NCBI RefSeq assembly: GCF_016745255.1
Contig: NZ_JADOEQ010000009.1
Location: 113,436-177,435 of the forward strand
Length of the DNA: 64,000 nt
Reading direction: 5' to 3'
Source of the DNA: Enterococcus sp. BWR-S5
GTDB lineage: Bacteria; Bacillota; Bacilli; Lactobacillales; Enterococcaceae
Made by a program: the position numbers and the translations under genes. Shown here piece by piece: positions 9,913 through 20,716 of the stretch. Positions within the stretch are counted from its first letter, which is position 1. Each line of letters starts with the position of its first letter. The notes under the pieces were generated by a model. The model was not told the origin of the DNA. It ran no database searches and saw only the letters and a program-made list of their open reading frames with translations.

Positions 9913-11469
9913 CTATTTCGCGTAATCTACTGCTCTGGTTTCCCGAACAACAGTTACTTTGATGTGACCTGGATAATCCAAATCATCTTCAATTTTCTTA
10001 CGAATATCACGCACTAAGCGAACCGCTTCTAAATCAGAAACTTCTTCCGGTTTCACCATTACACGAATCTCGCGCCCAGCCTGTACAGCAAAGCTTGATT
10101 CTACTCCGGCAAAACCATTAGAGATATTTTCAAGGTTCTCTAAACGACGGATGTAATTTTCCAGAGATTCACTACGAGCACCCGGTCTTGCTGCAGATAG
10201 AGCATCTGCGGCTGCAACCAGCACAGAAATAACGGATGTCGCTTCAATATCACCATGGTGAGAAGCAATTGCGTTAATCACTGTAGCATTTTCCTTATAC
10301 TTCGCAGCTAGTTCTGCACCAATCTCCACGTGGGAGCCTTCAATCTCATGATCCAAAGCTTTCCCTATGTCATGAAGCAGTCCTGCACGTTTTGCCAGTT
10401 GAACATCTTCTCCCAGCTCGGCAGCTAGCACACCTGTCAGTTTAGCAACTTCAATTGAGTGATTCAATACATTCTGACCATAGCTGGTACGGAAACGCAA
10501 CCGACCTAGAATTTTGATTAAATCCGGATGTAACGTATGGGCACCGACTTCAAAGGCTGCCTGCTCCCCATATTCGCGAATCCGTTCATCCATTTCCTTA
10601 CGAGATTTCTCTACAGTCTCTTCAATGCGAGCCGGATGGATACGTCCGTCCTGAATCAAGCGCTCAAGAGTCATGCGTGCGATTTCTCTTCGAATTGGAT
10701 CAAAGCCGGAAAGTACGACCGCTTCCGGTGTATCATCAATAATCAAATCAATCCCTGTCAAAGTTTCCAGTGTTCGAATATTACGACCTTCACGACCGAT
10801 GATTCGACCCTTCATTTCATCATTTGGTAAGCTGACAACAGAAACGGTTGTTTCTGATATTGAGTCTGCTGCACAACGTTGAATTGCCAGAGAAAGCAGG
10901 TTTTTCGCCTTACGATCTGCCTCTTCTTTTGCTCGCTGCTCTGATTCCTTAACCAGCACAGCCAGTTCATGGTTCAATTCTTGTTCTGTTGATTTCATAA
11001 TGATGTCTTTGGCTTCGTCTTTAGATAGGGATGCAACGCGTTCAATTTCCTGCTGCTGCTTCTCTACCAGTTGTTCTACTTCTTTTTCCCGCTCATCAAT
11101 TAATTGCCGCTTTGCGACCAGTTTTTCTTCTTTGTCTTCCAGTGAGCTTTCACGTTTTTCGAGAACATCATCTTTACGATCCAATGTCTGTTCTCTTTGC
11201 AAAAGACGATTTTCTTGTGTTTTTAACTCTAGTTTACTCTCTTTCAACTCACTTTCAACCTCTGAACGATACTTCTGGTTTTCTTCCTTGGCTTCAAGCA
11301 AAAATTCTTTTTTCAGAGTCTCTGCTTCTTTGCGGGCATCTTCAATAATACCGACAGCGGAGTTTTTTGCTCCATCCACTGCCTTTTCATGACGGGATTT
11401 TGCAATTAAAAACCCTCCTCCAAGACCGACAATTAATGCGACGATAGCAAGGGGAATTAATAAACCCAT
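9913..11469 (-). CDS. rny: Ribonuclease Y
   Basis: A 518-residue membrane-bound endoribonuclease that starts mRNA decay. In order it has an N-terminal membrane helix (residues 1-20), a long charged coiled coil (about 25-190), a KH domain ([15 protein letters not shown]) and an HD domain ([12 protein letters not shown]). The C-terminus [20 protein letters not shown] is the standard RNase Y end. I place the start at the ATG at 11467-11469 because GGAGGTGG sits 7-8 nt before it. A further in-frame ATG at 11484 overlaps that ribosome binding site and is unlikely to be used. Confidence 0.97.
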   Translation of the reverse strand: MGLLIPLAIVALIVGLGGGFLIAKSRHEKAVDGAKNSAVGIIEDARKEAETLKKEFLLEAKEENQKYRSEVESELKESKLELKTQENRLLQREQTLDRKDDVLEKRESSLEDKEEKLVAKRQLIDEREKEVEQLVEKQQQEIERVASLSKDEAKDIIMKSTEQELNHELAVLVKESEQRAKEEADRKAKNLLSLAIQRCAADSISETTVSVVSLPNDEMKGRIIGREGRNIRTLETLTGIDLIIDDTPEAVVLSGFDPIRREIARMTLERLIQDGRIHPARIEETVEKSRKEMDERIREYGEQAAFEVGAHTLHPDLIKILGRLRFRTSYGQNVLNHSIEVAKLTGVLAAELGEDVQLAKRAGLLHDIGKALDHEIEGSHVEIGAELAAKYKENATVINAIASHHGDIEATSVISVLVAAADALSAARPGARSESLENYIRRLENLENISNGFAGVESSFAVQAGREIRVMVKPEEVSDLEAVRLVRDIRKKIEDDLDYPGHIKVTVVRETRAVDYAK

Positions 11470-12109
11470 TGTTTCCACCTCCATACTATCTATTCACTTC
11501 AATATTCATGTAGTTTTATTGACAAAAAGTGATTGTCATTATCAATACATCAATGGTGCATGCACAGAAAATGCACACAACTTTATTCTAATTGTTGTCT
11601 ATCAGTGTGTCAACTTAAAATAGCTAATATAATCAACACCACAGCCTATTTGAAACACCTGTTCTTATCCTAAAAATGACAAATGTTGATACTAAATGGT
11701 TTTATGCTCCAATCAACTAAAAAAAAGGAAAAAAATCCTATTTGAAATCAAATTTTTTTACAGCTTTTTAAAACACTTCTTCTTAATCAACAGTCAAACG
11801 AAGTATCCAACTTTTTAGATAGAAGAGATGGCGCTGTTTATTCGATACTATTTGAGCCAATACATTACAGGTTGACCACTTCTTTATTTGTATCAATCAT
11901 TTGGGGCAACGATAATTCTCAGGCATAGCAATTGAATGTCTTTCAGCTATCCCAGCTTTTACCACCTCTGCTGAAATGCTGATAATTGTTTCATTTTGGA
12001 GAAAGGCTATATAATTAAGGCAACAAAGTTATTACGATTTTATCAGCACTTGTACTATTCGACGGCTTCTAACCTGTTACATGAGCCGCGTGTGATTGGA
12101 GGAATTATA
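11470..12109. other. Intergenic region between rny and the VTT gene
   Basis: About 640 nt without a convincing gene. It must hold the divergent promoters of rny and of the VTT/LssY pair. A Fur-type half-palindrome, TGATTGTCATTATCA, lies at 11533-11547 (two mismatches to a perfect 7-1-7 dyad). A plus-strand TTG codon at 11996 opens an in-frame extension of the VTT gene that lacks a ribosome binding site. Confidence 0.45.
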
Positions 12110-12697
12110 TTGACACGTCTTCAAAAATCGCTTCGTTTACTTCCTTTTCTAGGACTATTTATTCTTTTTGGTTTGGTTCTTTATGGATTGCACCTGGGAA
12201 TTTTCAAGTCTCCGGTATTATTAAAGAACTTCATTCATCAATTCGGTCAATGGGCAATCATTGTTTTTATCCTTCTTCAGATTGTTCAAGTAATCATTCC
12301 TATATTGCCCGGAGGTATCTCTTCAGTAGCGGGAATGCTGATGTTTGGTAATATCTATGGACTTCTTTATAGCTACATCGGGCTGGTAATTGGTGAGATT
12401 CTAGCCTTTCTACTTGTTAGACATTATGGAAAAGGGTTTGTTAAAGCGATTCTAACACCAAAAAAATATGAGGAATTCACAGATTTAGTCAATGCCAATG
12501 ATGATAGAAAAATTCAACGACTACTGATTTGGACGCTGCTCATTCCTTTTGCCCCAGATGATATCGTCTGTCTCGTTGCGGGAATGACAGACATCTCCTT
12601 AAAAAAATTCTTAAGAATCATCTTGCTGTTGAAGCCTTGGTCTATCGGCGTGTACAGCTATATCATGGTGTATCTATTTGAACATCATCCATTTTAA
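12110..12697 (+). CDS. VTT-domain (TVP38/TMEM64, DedA-like) membrane protein
   Basis: A 195-residue integral membrane protein with about five hydrophobic segments. It has the VTT features: a central Gly-rich re-entrant segment (PILPGGISSVAGMLMFG), a GEILAFLLVRHYG segment and a later LIPFAPDDIVCLVAGM segment. Relatives are putative lipid scramblases or undecaprenyl-phosphate translocases. The start is taken as TTG at 12110-12112, 7 nt after GGAGG; the reading frame stays open 38 codons upstream without a ribosome binding site. The next gene, LssY-like, follows after 63 nt and is probably co-transcribed. Confidence 0.88.
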   Translation: MTRLQKSLRLLPFLGLFILFGLVLYGLHLGIFKSPVLLKNFIHQFGQWAIIVFILLQIVQVIIPILPGGISSVAGMLMFGNIYGLLYSYIGLVIGEILAFLLVRHYGKGFVKAILTPKKYEEFTDLVNANDDRKIQRLLIWTLLIPFAPDDIVCLVAGMTDISLKKFLRIILLLKPWSIGVYSYIMVYLFEHHPF

Positions 12698-12760
12698 CCA
12701 TGCATCCAACATCGTTTGGTGCCATGAAAAACATTGTTAATTAAAGAAAGGAAACGAGCG

Positions 12761-13582
12761 ATGAAAAGGCAGCTTATTCTTAATAGTTTATTCAGAGTCT
12801 TGCGTTTTATTTTTATTATTATTATCGGCTATCTAATTTACAAAGCTCTGCTTGAAGAGGTTCTGACAAAGAAAATCCACATACTTGCTTATATTATTTT
12901 GTGGTTGTTCAGCTCTTATCTTGTCTTGCCTTTAATCAATAAAGTAATGACCAACCATTATTTACCTGATTATTTCATTGGACGTTCCAGAACAAACGAC
13001 GGATTGCTTGGCGATCCCATTAATCTGGCTTTTATCGGTGAAAAAGAGCAGCTCATAAAACTATTTTCAGAAAGTGGTTGGACATTGGCTCAGCCCCTCT
13101 CTCTGACCTCCTCGATTCGTATGGTTATATCCAGCGTGTTTGGACATAGCTATCCCGCAGCTCCGGTCAGTTCGTTATTTCTATTTGGTCGCAAACAGGA
13201 TTTAGCTTTTGAAAAAGAAATAAACCATAATCCAAGAAGGCGGCATCATGTTCGGATTTGGCAAACACCTGATAATTGGTACCTTCCCGGCGGAAAAGAA
13301 GCAGATTGGCTGGCAGCTGCTACCTACGATCGAAAAGTTGGATTTTCTGCATTTACAGGACAAATTACCCACAAGATTAATTCAGATATCGATGACGAAA
13401 GAGACTTTGTTCTGGATACTTTTAGAATTTCGAAGCTGCCCCTGTCTATCGAAATTGTTGAACATTTTACAACCAGCTATCATGGCTTCAATGGTGGCGG
13501 TGATGCTATCTATACTGATGGTGCACTCCCTTTCATCACCATTGAGGTACAGCAAAAGAAGACAAAAAAAGACGCTCAATAA
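12761..13582 (+). CDS. LssY C-terminal domain membrane protein
   Basis: A 273-residue protein with two N-terminal membrane helices (about residues 8-30 and 40-60), then a soluble domain of the LssY C-terminal type. Visible hallmarks are the LAFIGEKEQL-like opening, a GW segment, SSLFLFGRKQDL, HHVRIWQTP and a C-terminal DGALPFITIE. Its role is unknown; LssY domains are often linked to phosphatase or DedA-type membrane genes, which fits the VTT gene just upstream. ATG at 12761 is preferred to an earlier in-frame ATG because AAAGGAAACGAGCG precedes it. The 3' end overlaps the recA terminator. Confidence 0.85.
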   Translation: MKRQLILNSLFRVLRFIFIIIIGYLIYKALLEEVLTKKIHILAYIILWLFSSYLVLPLINKVMTNHYLPDYFIGRSRTNDGLLGDPINLAFIGEKEQLIKLFSESGWTLAQPLSLTSSIRMVISSVFGHSYPAAPVSSLFLFGRKQDLAFEKEINHNPRRRHHVRIWQTPDNWYLPGGKEADWLAAATYDRKVGFSAFTGQITHKINSDIDDERDFVLDTFRISKLPLSIEIVEHFTTSYHGFNGGGDAIYTDGALPFITIEVQQKKTKKDAQ

Positions 13583-13613
13583 GACATTGTTTCCTTGTCT
13601 TATTGAGCGTCTT
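13569..13613 (-). terminator. recA terminator overlapping the LssY gene end
   Basis: A perfect 18-bp stem (AAGACGCTCAATAAGACA with TGTCTTATTGAGCGTCTT), followed on the minus strand by a T run. The plus-strand gene's stop codon lies inside the stem, so the last codons of that gene double as the recA terminator. Confidence 0.9.
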
Positions 13614-13632
13614 CTATTGAGTCGATTATACC

Positions 13633-14682
13633 TTATTCTTCATCTAACGGCAGTTCTTCCTGCCCTTCTGTTTCTTCAACAACGATTGATCCGTCACCGA
13701 TTCCATAGGCTGCTCTGACTTTCGGAGAAAGCTCAGCAATCATCTCAGGATGCTCAATCATATAGGTCTTAACATTTTCACGCCCTTGACCAATTCGTTC
13801 ACCATTATAGCTGTACCATGCACCACTTTTTTCCACAAGGTCTTTCTCTACAGCCATATCCAACAGTTCACCCTCTTGGGAAATACCCAGTCCATACATA
13901 ACATCAACTTCAGCAACCTTGAAAGGCGGCGCTACTTTATTTTTTACAACCTTGATTTTTGTACGGTTTCCGACGATATCCGTTCCTTGTTTCAATTGTT
14001 CTGCACGACGTACTTCCAAACGAACAGTTGCGTAGAATTTCAACGCACGTCCTCCTGGTGTTGTTTCCGGATTACCGAACATTACGCCGACTTTTTCACG
14101 AATTTGGTTAATAAAGATAGCAATCGTCTTAGTTTTATTGATAGAACCAGATAGTTTACGCAATGCTTGAGACATCAAACGCGCTTGCAAACCAACGTGG
14201 CTGGCACCCATTTCTCCATCGATTTCCGCACGCGGAACCAAAGCAGCTACCGAGTCAATAACAACAATGTCAATCGCACCACTTGAAACCAGCGCATCTG
14301 CAATTTCCAATCCTTGTTCCCCTGTGTCTGGTTGTGACAACAGCAGTTCATCAATATTTACACCAAGTTTTTGCGCATACTGCGGATCTAAAGCATGCTC
14401 TGCATCAATAAAGGCAGCCGTTCCGCCTTGCTTTTGGACTTCCGCAATCGCATGAAGAGCAACAGTCGTCTTACCGGAACTTTCCGGTCCGTATACTTCA
14501 ATAATTCTTCCACGAGGATATCCGCCAACACCTAAAGCAACATCCAACGCCAAAGAACCACTTGGAATTGTAGACACCTGCTGATCAATTTTTTCACCCA
14601 GCTTCATAATTGAGCCTTTACCAAAGTTCTTTTCTATTTTTTTCAACGCAGCATCCAGTGCTACTTTACGATCATCAGCCAA
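13633..14682 (-). CDS. recA: Recombinase RecA (TTG start)
   Basis: A 349-residue RecA. The Walker A is GPESSGKTT, the Walker B region is [17 protein letters not shown], and the L2/core segment [20 protein letters not shown] is intact. The C-terminus is acidic ([14 protein letters not shown]). The start is TTG at 14680-14682 preceded by AGGAGG with 8 nt spacing, giving the usual enterococcal N-terminus (M)[13 protein letters not shown]. An upstream ATG in frame would add 16 atypical residues and disregards this ribosome binding site. RecA drives homologous recombination and LexA-type SOS induction. Confidence 0.98.
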   Translation of the reverse strand: MADDRKVALDAALKKIEKNFGKGSIMKLGEKIDQQVSTIPSGSLALDVALGVGGYPRGRIIEVYGPESSGKTTVALHAIAEVQKQGGTAAFIDAEHALDPQYAQKLGVNIDELLLSQPDTGEQGLEIADALVSSGAIDIVVIDSVAALVPRAEIDGEMGASHVGLQARLMSQALRKLSGSINKTKTIAIFINQIREKVGVMFGNPETTPGGRALKFYATVRLEVRRAEQLKQGTDIVGNRTKIKVVKNKVAPPFKVAEVDVMYGLGISQEGELLDMAVEKDLVEKSGAWYSYNGERIGQGRENVKTYMIEHPEMIAELSPKVRAAYGIGDGSIVVEETEGQEELPLDEE

Positions 14683-14784
14683 TTGATAATCCTCCTTATA
14701 TATAAACATAGTTTTATTTCCAGTAATCATATCTTACCTGTTTTACAAATAAAAATCAAGAAAAAACGAACAAACATTCGCATT

Positions 14785-16032
14785 TTATTTTCCCTCTAAA
14801 ACGGCACGTCGAACAAAATCCAGTCCTTTCATCGCTGCACTGTATCGAACATATTGCCGATCCCTATTAAAATGGCAAAGCTCAGCTCTTGTCGGCTGTC
14901 CTTTCTCCGCAAGACCAATCCACACGGTGCCTGGCGGATGCCCCTCCAACGAGTCAGGACCTGCAGCTCCCGTAAAGGAAACTGCCAAATCTGCACCAGT
15001 GAGTCTGAGTGTACTCTCAGCCATCGCCAGTGCACATGCTTCACTAACTGTTCCGTGTTCTTCAATCAGGCTTTCCGGAATAGACAGAAGCGCAGTCTTC
15101 ATTTCCGCAGAATAGGTAACAAAGCCGCCTTTAAGCACCTTAGACGCACCAGAGACATTACCAACCATGCTTTGGAAAAGTCCCGCAGTCAAGCTCTCAG
15201 CTGCCGCTAAGGTCTTACCATGGGCCGCCAATAGCTTAACGGTTGTCTCTTCTAAGCTGTTCTCATCTCCATAGCCGTAAAAGAACTCTCCTACAATTGC
15301 CAGAATCTGTTCTTCCAATTCCTGCAGCATCGCTTCTCCTTCGACCTGAGAGGTAACCTTGGCTGTAAGACGCAGTGTTACCTCATTGGGCTTGGCGTAT
15401 GGTGCCAAGGTTGGATTGCTTTGCTGATCAATTAGCTCTTTCAAATCAGTGACTAGCTGAGACTCGCCAATACCATAAAAACGCAGAACCCGTGATATTA
15501 ACTGCTCTTTTGTCGGAAACAGCTCTTTTAGCAACGGACATACGTGCTGAAAGACCATCGGCTTCAGCTCGCTTGGCGGTCCCGGCAGCAACAAATAACT
15601 AGTCTCCCGTTCAGTCACCAAGGTACCCACAGCCAGACCTGTTGGATTCGGAATACTTATTCCTCCATCAATGATTAGTGCTTGTTGCAAGTTATTCGGT
15701 GTCATTTTTCGTTGGGAAAAACGGAAAAACTCTTCCAGCTTAGCCAGTCCATCCGAATCTGGAACCAGCTCTTTTTGAAGATGAAGAGCTACGCCATCCT
15801 TTGTCAGGTCGTCCTCAGTTGGCCCTAATCCGCCACATAGAACAACTAGATCACTTCTTTGTTCTGCTTCATTCAATATATCCAGTAGGCGTTGAAGATT
15901 GTCGCCAACTACTGTATGATAATAAACTTCTATGCCCAAATCTGCCAACTCTTCAGATAAAAATGTTGCATTGGTATTCACTACCTGCCCCAGCAGCAAT
16001 TCTGTACCAACCGCTATAATCTCTGCCTTCAT
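14785..16032 (-). CDS. cinA: Competence/damage-inducible protein CinA
   Basis: A 415-residue two-domain protein. The N-terminal molybdopterin-binding-like (COG1058) domain has GTELLLGQ and [11 protein letters not shown]. The C-terminal CinA/PncC nicotinamide-nucleotide amidase domain has AESLTAG and SFTGAAGPD. It lies upstream of recA in the same direction, the conserved cinA-recA order of streptococci and enterococci where the pair is often induced together. Confidence 0.96.
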   Translation of the reverse strand: MKAEIIAVGTELLLGQVVNTNATFLSEELADLGIEVYYHTVVGDNLQRLLDILNEAEQRSDLVVLCGGLGPTEDDLTKDGVALHLQKELVPDSDGLAKLEEFFRFSQRKMTPNNLQQALIIDGGISIPNPTGLAVGTLVTERETSYLLLPGPPSELKPMVFQHVCPLLKELFPTKEQLISRVLRFYGIGESQLVTDLKELIDQQSNPTLAPYAKPNEVTLRLTAKVTSQVEGEAMLQELEEQILAIVGEFFYGYGDENSLEETTVKLLAAHGKTLAAAESLTAGLFQSMVGNVSGASKVLKGGFVTYSAEMKTALLSIPESLIEEHGTVSEACALAMAESTLRLTGADLAVSFTGAAGPDSLEGHPPGTVWIGLAEKGQPTRAELCHFNRDRQYVRYSAAMKGLDFVRRAVLEGK

Positions 16033-16339
16033 GTTTTTCCTCTTCTCAATTAATCTACGTAAAAAATTCTACTTTCATTTTAACACACAGAAATTTTGTT
16101 ACAAATGACCTGCAACTCCAAAATATGTAAAATATCCATCCATTGATTACATCCTGCTTTTCCTCATCAAATTCTACTAACAGTACATGTTTAAATCAAA
16201 TGAGACGTTTTTTTCATTTAATAAAAAAACATATATACATTTTTGATTAATCTTGTAGCTTTGCCTTTAAAAAACATGTTAGAATAGCGATAACAAGAAA
16301 TTACATATTTATCAGTTTTGGCGCATAAGGAGGAGAAGT
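16033..16339. other. Intergenic region upstream of cinA and a lipoprotein gene
   Basis: About 300 nt of AT-rich DNA between divergent genes. It must hold both promoters. A TAGAAT-like -10 at about 16280 precedes the lipoprotein gene, but no convincing -35 partner was found. Confidence 0.4.
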
Positions 16340-16852
16340 ATGAAAAAAGGGATTGCTTTTGTTTTATTGGGCTTGTGCTCTTTCATGATGGCTGCTTGCA
16401 GTAACAATGAAAAACCAACAACATCCAACAGTTCGACAACAACAGCCAGCAGTACAACAGTTTCCAGTGAAGCTCCTGCACAACCCCTCATCACTGCACA
16501 GGAAGTCGTTCAAAAGTTCAAAGAAGCCGGCTTGGCAGTATATGAAGAGCGAGATATGACGGAAGCAGATTACGGATTGGCACCTATGAAAGCAGCATCG
16601 GGTGTTATTTTCGGAGTATTTTACTCAGAATATTCCGCTTCGTATTTAAACGGTCGTGTAACCGCCTATACAAATTTAGCAGATTTACAGGAAGCAAAAG
16701 CCTTCTATGACAATTTAACTGCTGAAAATGAACAATACAAATCATGGACCGCAGTTAACGAAACAAAATTGGTCCTACTGCAAATGAACGGCGGCATTGA
16801 TGAAGTCGCGTTCAGTGAGTTTCAATATGTTTTAGAAAATAACTTGCAATAA
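16340..16852 (+). CDS. Lipoprotein of unknown function
   Basis: A 170-residue precursor whose signal peptide ends in the lipobox MAAC (Cys20). A Thr/Ser-rich linker follows (about residues 27-48), then a compact domain of about 115 residues starting LITAQEVVQKFKEAGL. This domain type is seen in small Gram-positive lipoproteins without known activity. The ribosome binding site is AAGGAGGAG. It is a single gene, convergent with the YfhO-type gene and separated from it by a bidirectional terminator. Confidence 0.85.
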   Translation: MKKGIAFVLLGLCSFMMAACSNNEKPTTSNSSTTTASSTTVSSEAPAQPLITAQEVVQKFKEAGLAVYEERDMTEADYGLAPMKAASGVIFGVFYSEYSASYLNGRVTAYTNLADLQEAKAFYDNLTAENEQYKSWTAVNETKLVLLQMNGGIDEVAFSEFQYVLENNLQ

Positions 16853-16943
16853 TACGCAGAACAGAAACTACTATTTTTAAATAATCTGGGCATAGATATA
16901 GTACGACAGTTGTGGTTAACAGCGGCCCATCAACGAAGTAAAT

Positions 16944-16997
16944 AAAAAAATCAGACACCTCATACTTGAGTCTAGGTATGAGGTGTCTGATTTTTTC
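16944..16997. terminator. Bidirectional terminator between the lipoprotein and yfhO-type genes
   Basis: A perfect stem of about 18 bp (AATCAGACACCTCATAC with GTATGAGGTGTCTGATT) is flanked by A and T runs. It ends the lipoprotein transcript on the plus strand and the WxL/signal peptidase/YfhO operon on the minus strand. Confidence 0.9.
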
Positions 16998-17028
16998 TTA
17001 TATGTTGTACTTAAAACCGAGCTGACGA

Positions 17029-19965
17029 CTAGTCCTTAGGAGGGTCTTCTGATTTTTTTATCCTCGTTGTGTCAAAATCAAAAGAAAACGGGTCTTCTTC
17101 CTTTTGAGAAAATGAAAAAGTAGTGACTAAGGATTCTTGCTTTTGCTTAGTTTTCCCTTCTGCTCCATCCAGTCTTTCGTTTGGCTCGCTTGTTTCTGCG
17201 ACAGTCGATTCTTTTGGAGCCTCTTGTATTTCTCCAGAAGTTGACTGTTCATCTAAGCGGTTTAATTTCTGAGTACACTCTCCCGCTGGCTCAGCGGATA
17301 CATTACTCATCCATTGCGGCTCTTCACGATGCTTTTTTCTTAGCCAGAAAATGATTGCTAAGAATAGTAGGACACTGCCGCCGGCAATCCAAAGTCCGAG
17401 TCTCATGCCATAAGGGAAATAAACCAGCTCAACAGTATATTTTCCCGCTGCTAATGGAATCGTCAGGAAAGCGTCCTTGAAGGTCGGAATTTCGACCTCT
17501 TCTCCATCGACATAGGCCCTCCACCCTTTATCATACGGAATCGTCGTCATTAACACTTGATCTTCTTTTAAATCAACAGAAGCCGAAGCATGGCGTCCAT
17601 TCACTTCGATGTCTACTCCTTTTTCCTGTATCTTTTCCAATGTAGAAACAAATTTTTCCGTGTCCATCAATGCTGCATCAGGTTTTAAAATGATGACTGA
17701 TTTCTCCTCATCTCCGGCCTTGGTATAAGTAAAAGTAAGCTTCACCTGAACAGTCTGTGCTTCTTCATGGTATCCTAATGAAATGTATTGTCCAACTCTG
17801 CCGAACATCCAAGAGTGAGTGGTACCATTGACCTCCGCTTTCATTATCGGTGCACCTGTTACGCCATCTGTTTGCGCCTGATATATCGTCAAATAGGCTT
17901 GCTGCTTTGCAGGAACTTCAACCTCATAAGTGATTTCCATTGGCTCTTCCGGATTAGTTCTGGCATATGTAACAATCTCTACATTATTTCCTTCAACTAT
18001 CTGAGAATCAAAATCTATATTTTTACTATCAATAACCTCAGCCTCCGTAAAGGCAAACATCGATTCGTTCTCATCCTGACCAGCCAAATGATTAATCAGT
18101 TTTGTCTGGTTATCGACCGCTCCCTCCTGATAAATCCAGTCATCTGTCAAAATACCTAATGGTAAAACATACTCGTTCTCATACAACGTATAGTCACCAC
18201 TTGTTTGAATCGCACGATAACCAAACTTCAATGAGTCCTCTTCTTTAGAAAGGTTATACTTTATTCCCAACAAGCTATCCATTAGCAAGGTATTATTGGC
18301 ATACAAAACATTCAAGTTTGTTCCTTTCGAGCGGAAGCCCAGCTGATCAAGGTATTGAGAGGAATGACGGTTTCGAATCGAAGAAAACATCGATACGCCA
18401 CTATAACCAAATAGGAAGGAATCATTCATCGTGATAGGAGTCAAGTTTTCCATTCGATAAAAACTGTCTGGTGTTTCCTCCTTTGTATAATCAACCAGTG
18501 TCTCAATATCATTGTACACATTGGTCACACCAATATAGTTCGGATAGGTCCAATCATGAAGGATACCGACTACCAAGCCTGTCGTGTTCGCCCATAGTTC
18601 AACAACAACAACTCCCACCATTAATAGACTGCTGATTTTCGGCAGCTTCTCTTTCTGCTTCAGCCAGAAGAGACCCAGCAGACTGAATAGGGAACCCGTA
18701 CTCCATAAAAGGCTGCTAATATAAAAATATTTGTAATTATCCTCATTAAAGTTTGTGTAAATTTTTACACCTAGAAAAATGGCAAATAGAGTCACTATGA
18801 CACGCATGATTTTAGAAAAGTCTTCTTTTGAATATTTTTCCCAACCATAACCTGCCAGCATCAGCACCATAAAAGAGAAGGTAAAGCTGTAGCGAAACAG
18901 AAACATATTCGGCGCATGCAACCCTTGCCACAGCAAATCTAACGCTTCAATATTGAAGCTGATAAAAATGAACCCTAAAACACTCCCATAGGCCAGCTTC
19001 ATTCGCTTCGTAATTTTTTTTGTCAGGAAAAAGAAAATACAGAATACCAACGCGAGTGTTCCTGCATAGATAAACGGCACCGTATCGTATTTCGTAGAGT
19101 CATACACCCCAACCATATTTTTAATAAAAATACTGAGCGGTGCCGCTGTTTTAGTAAATAAGCGGGTAATTTCGGTCAAGCTTTCCCCATTACTGGTAAT
19201 ATCCAAAACTGTTGGGATAATAATCGGCATAGAAGCGCCACCCGCCGCGAAAGATGTTCCTAAATACAGCAAAACACTTCGTTTATATATGCTTGGTCCA
19301 GTAGCAAAACGAGCCAAAAAATAGAGAAACGAGAATACACCAATCATAAAAGCAATGTAAAAATTAGATATAAACAATAGGAAGTAAAACACAAACAGCA
19401 CGACTGGTTTCTTCTGATCCATCAAACGATTAACGCCCAATATAACCAAAGGCAAATACATTAACCCATCAAACCACATCGTGATTTCCGAATAAGCGAC
19501 TGCAAAGCTCATCAAGGCATAACTAATCGCCAAGATTAAATGCTGCCATCGGTTGATTTTAAAGGTCTGTGAAGCATACACCCAAAAACCCAGCCCTAAA
19601 CAGCCAAATTTTAATAGCGTGAGATAATACATAAAGTAATCCATATGAATATTTTCAAATAACAAAGCCAGTGGTGTAAATAGGCTATTTAAGTAATACG
19701 ACATAAAAGCTACATTATTCAGTCCAAGTGACGCATACCAGTTGAACAACAAGCTTTCACCATTCCGAATTAAATTGTTAAAGCCTCCGAAAAACATCGA
19801 ATATTGTGAATACGCATCTGATGCCAGAATTGACCGGTGCCCCTCAATAGGAAGTACGTCGACCTTATAATAGGCAAGCGCCATGATTACAACCGGAATC
19901 AAAAAGCTGAGCAAGCCAAATAGTATACCCTTTTGTTTGATAAACTTGATAATTTTTGATTTCAT
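17029..19965 (-). CDS. YfhO family GT-C-like membrane protein
   Basis: A 978-residue multi-pass membrane protein of the YfhO family. An N-terminal helix is followed by the family's extracytoplasmic loop (ASDAYSQYSMFFGGF), then many membrane segments to about residue 480 and a large beta-rich outer domain (about 490-850). A last membrane helix (about 865-890) precedes an acidic cytoplasmic tail of about 85 residues, longer than usual. In Bacillus and Listeria, YfhO-type proteins glycosylate lipoteichoic acid or other wall polymers. It is the last gene of the minus-strand run from the WxL cluster, 25 nt after the signal peptidase gene, suggesting a role in decorating the cell surface. Confidence 0.88.
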   Translation of the reverse strand: MKSKIIKFIKQKGILFGLLSFLIPVVIMALAYYKVDVLPIEGHRSILASDAYSQYSMFFGGFNNLIRNGESLLFNWYASLGLNNVAFMSYYLNSLFTPLALLFENIHMDYFMYYLTLLKFGCLGLGFWVYASQTFKINRWQHLILAISYALMSFAVAYSEITMWFDGLMYLPLVILGVNRLMDQKKPVVLFVFYFLLFISNFYIAFMIGVFSFLYFLARFATGPSIYKRSVLLYLGTSFAAGGASMPIIIPTVLDITSNGESLTEITRLFTKTAAPLSIFIKNMVGVYDSTKYDTVPFIYAGTLALVFCIFFFLTKKITKRMKLAYGSVLGFIFISFNIEALDLLWQGLHAPNMFLFRYSFTFSFMVLMLAGYGWEKYSKEDFSKIMRVIVTLFAIFLGVKIYTNFNEDNYKYFYISSLLWSTGSLFSLLGLFWLKQKEKLPKISSLLMVGVVVVELWANTTGLVVGILHDWTYPNYIGVTNVYNDIETLVDYTKEETPDSFYRMENLTPITMNDSFLFGYSGVSMFSSIRNRHSSQYLDQLGFRSKGTNLNVLYANNTLLMDSLLGIKYNLSKEEDSLKFGYRAIQTSGDYTLYENEYVLPLGILTDDWIYQEGAVDNQTKLINHLAGQDENESMFAFTEAEVIDSKNIDFDSQIVEGNNVEIVTYARTNPEEPMEITYEVEVPAKQQAYLTIYQAQTDGVTGAPIMKAEVNGTTHSWMFGRVGQYISLGYHEEAQTVQVKLTFTYTKAGDEEKSVIILKPDAALMDTEKFVSTLEKIQEKGVDIEVNGRHASASVDLKEDQVLMTTIPYDKGWRAYVDGEEVEIPTFKDAFLTIPLAAGKYTVELVYFPYGMRLGLWIAGGSVLLFLAIIFWLRKKHREEPQWMSNVSAEPAGECTQKLNRLDEQSTSGEIQEAPKESTVAETSEPNERLDGAEGKTKQKQESLVTTFSFSQKEEDPFSFDFDTTRIKKSEDPPKD

Positions 19966-19990
19966 TCTTCTTTCTCCATTTACTTAATGA

Positions 19991-20716
19991 TTAATGTACG
20001 ACACCAAATTTATTGAAAGGGTACATTCGAAACGATACAACCCCTTCTATTTGGTTTTTTTCAACAAATGAAAAGGCTCGACTATCTGTTGAATGACGAC
20101 GATTATCGCCAACAACAAAATAAGAATCTTTCGGAATCTTATTCTTACCAAGCAGTTGATTGACTGCTTCATCGGTTAAATAAAACGATATTGTACTATC
20201 CGGCAAATTACTGGAATACAATAAATCTGCTGTATCTGCAAATTCTGCACCGGCAGAAAACAGATATAGCCTTTTTCCTTGAATATAGAACGCATCGCCC
20301 GGCATACCCACTACTCGTTTTACATAGTTTCCTTTTGGATCATCCTCCGGAATAAAAGTGATAATGTCATAACGACTCGGACTATCTGTTTTCCGAATGA
20401 CGATACGTTCCTTATCCGCCAATGCCGGTACCATCGACTCTCCGGAAACTTGATGAACAGTAAAGGTTGTAAAACACCAAATACTTGCACACACTATCAC
20501 AAATAGGAGGAACCCTTCACGATATGCCCGCAGTTTTTGCCAAAACGACGGAAATGGACACTTAATTGGCAGTTGATTCAGTACCCGTGACAGCTTGCCA
20601 GTTTTCTTTTTCACAGTCCTTTTTGTAGAAGGTCGCCGCTTCCTTTTTTTCTGCCCTTTACTCCCAGTAGGCCTTTTTCTTTTATTCTTTATCGTTTGTT
20701 TTTTTTTCGCTTCCAC
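19991..20716 (-). CDS. Signal peptidase I (catalytically complete; GTG start)
   Basis: A 241-residue type I signal peptidase. A very basic Lys/Arg-rich N-terminus (residues 1-45) precedes one membrane helix (about 68-88). The catalytic Ser is Ser94 in GESMVP and the general-base Lys is Lys133 in YVKRVVGMPGD. The conserved box GDNRRHSTDSRAF follows. The start is GTG at 20714-20716 after GAGGACAAA. It lies in the WxL locus directly after a homologue that lacks both catalytic residues, so it may be a dedicated peptidase for exported proteins of this locus. Confidence 0.93.
   Translation of the reverse strand: MEAKKKQTIKNKRKRPTGSKGQKKRKRRPSTKRTVKKKTGKLSRVLNQLPIKCPFPSFWQKLRAYREGFLLFVIVCASIWCFTTFTVHQVSGESMVPALADKERIVIRKTDSPSRYDIITFIPEDDPKGNYVKRVVGMPGDAFYIQGKRLYLFSAGAEFADTADLLYSSNLPDSTISFYLTDEAVNQLLGKNKIPKDSYFVVGDNRRHSTDSRAFSFVEKNQIEGVVSFRMYPFNKFGVVH

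Noticed and set aside
13248..13718. 156-codon plus-strand frame over the end of the LssY gene and recA
   Set aside because: It overlaps two real genes and the recA terminator hairpin, with no ribosome binding site.
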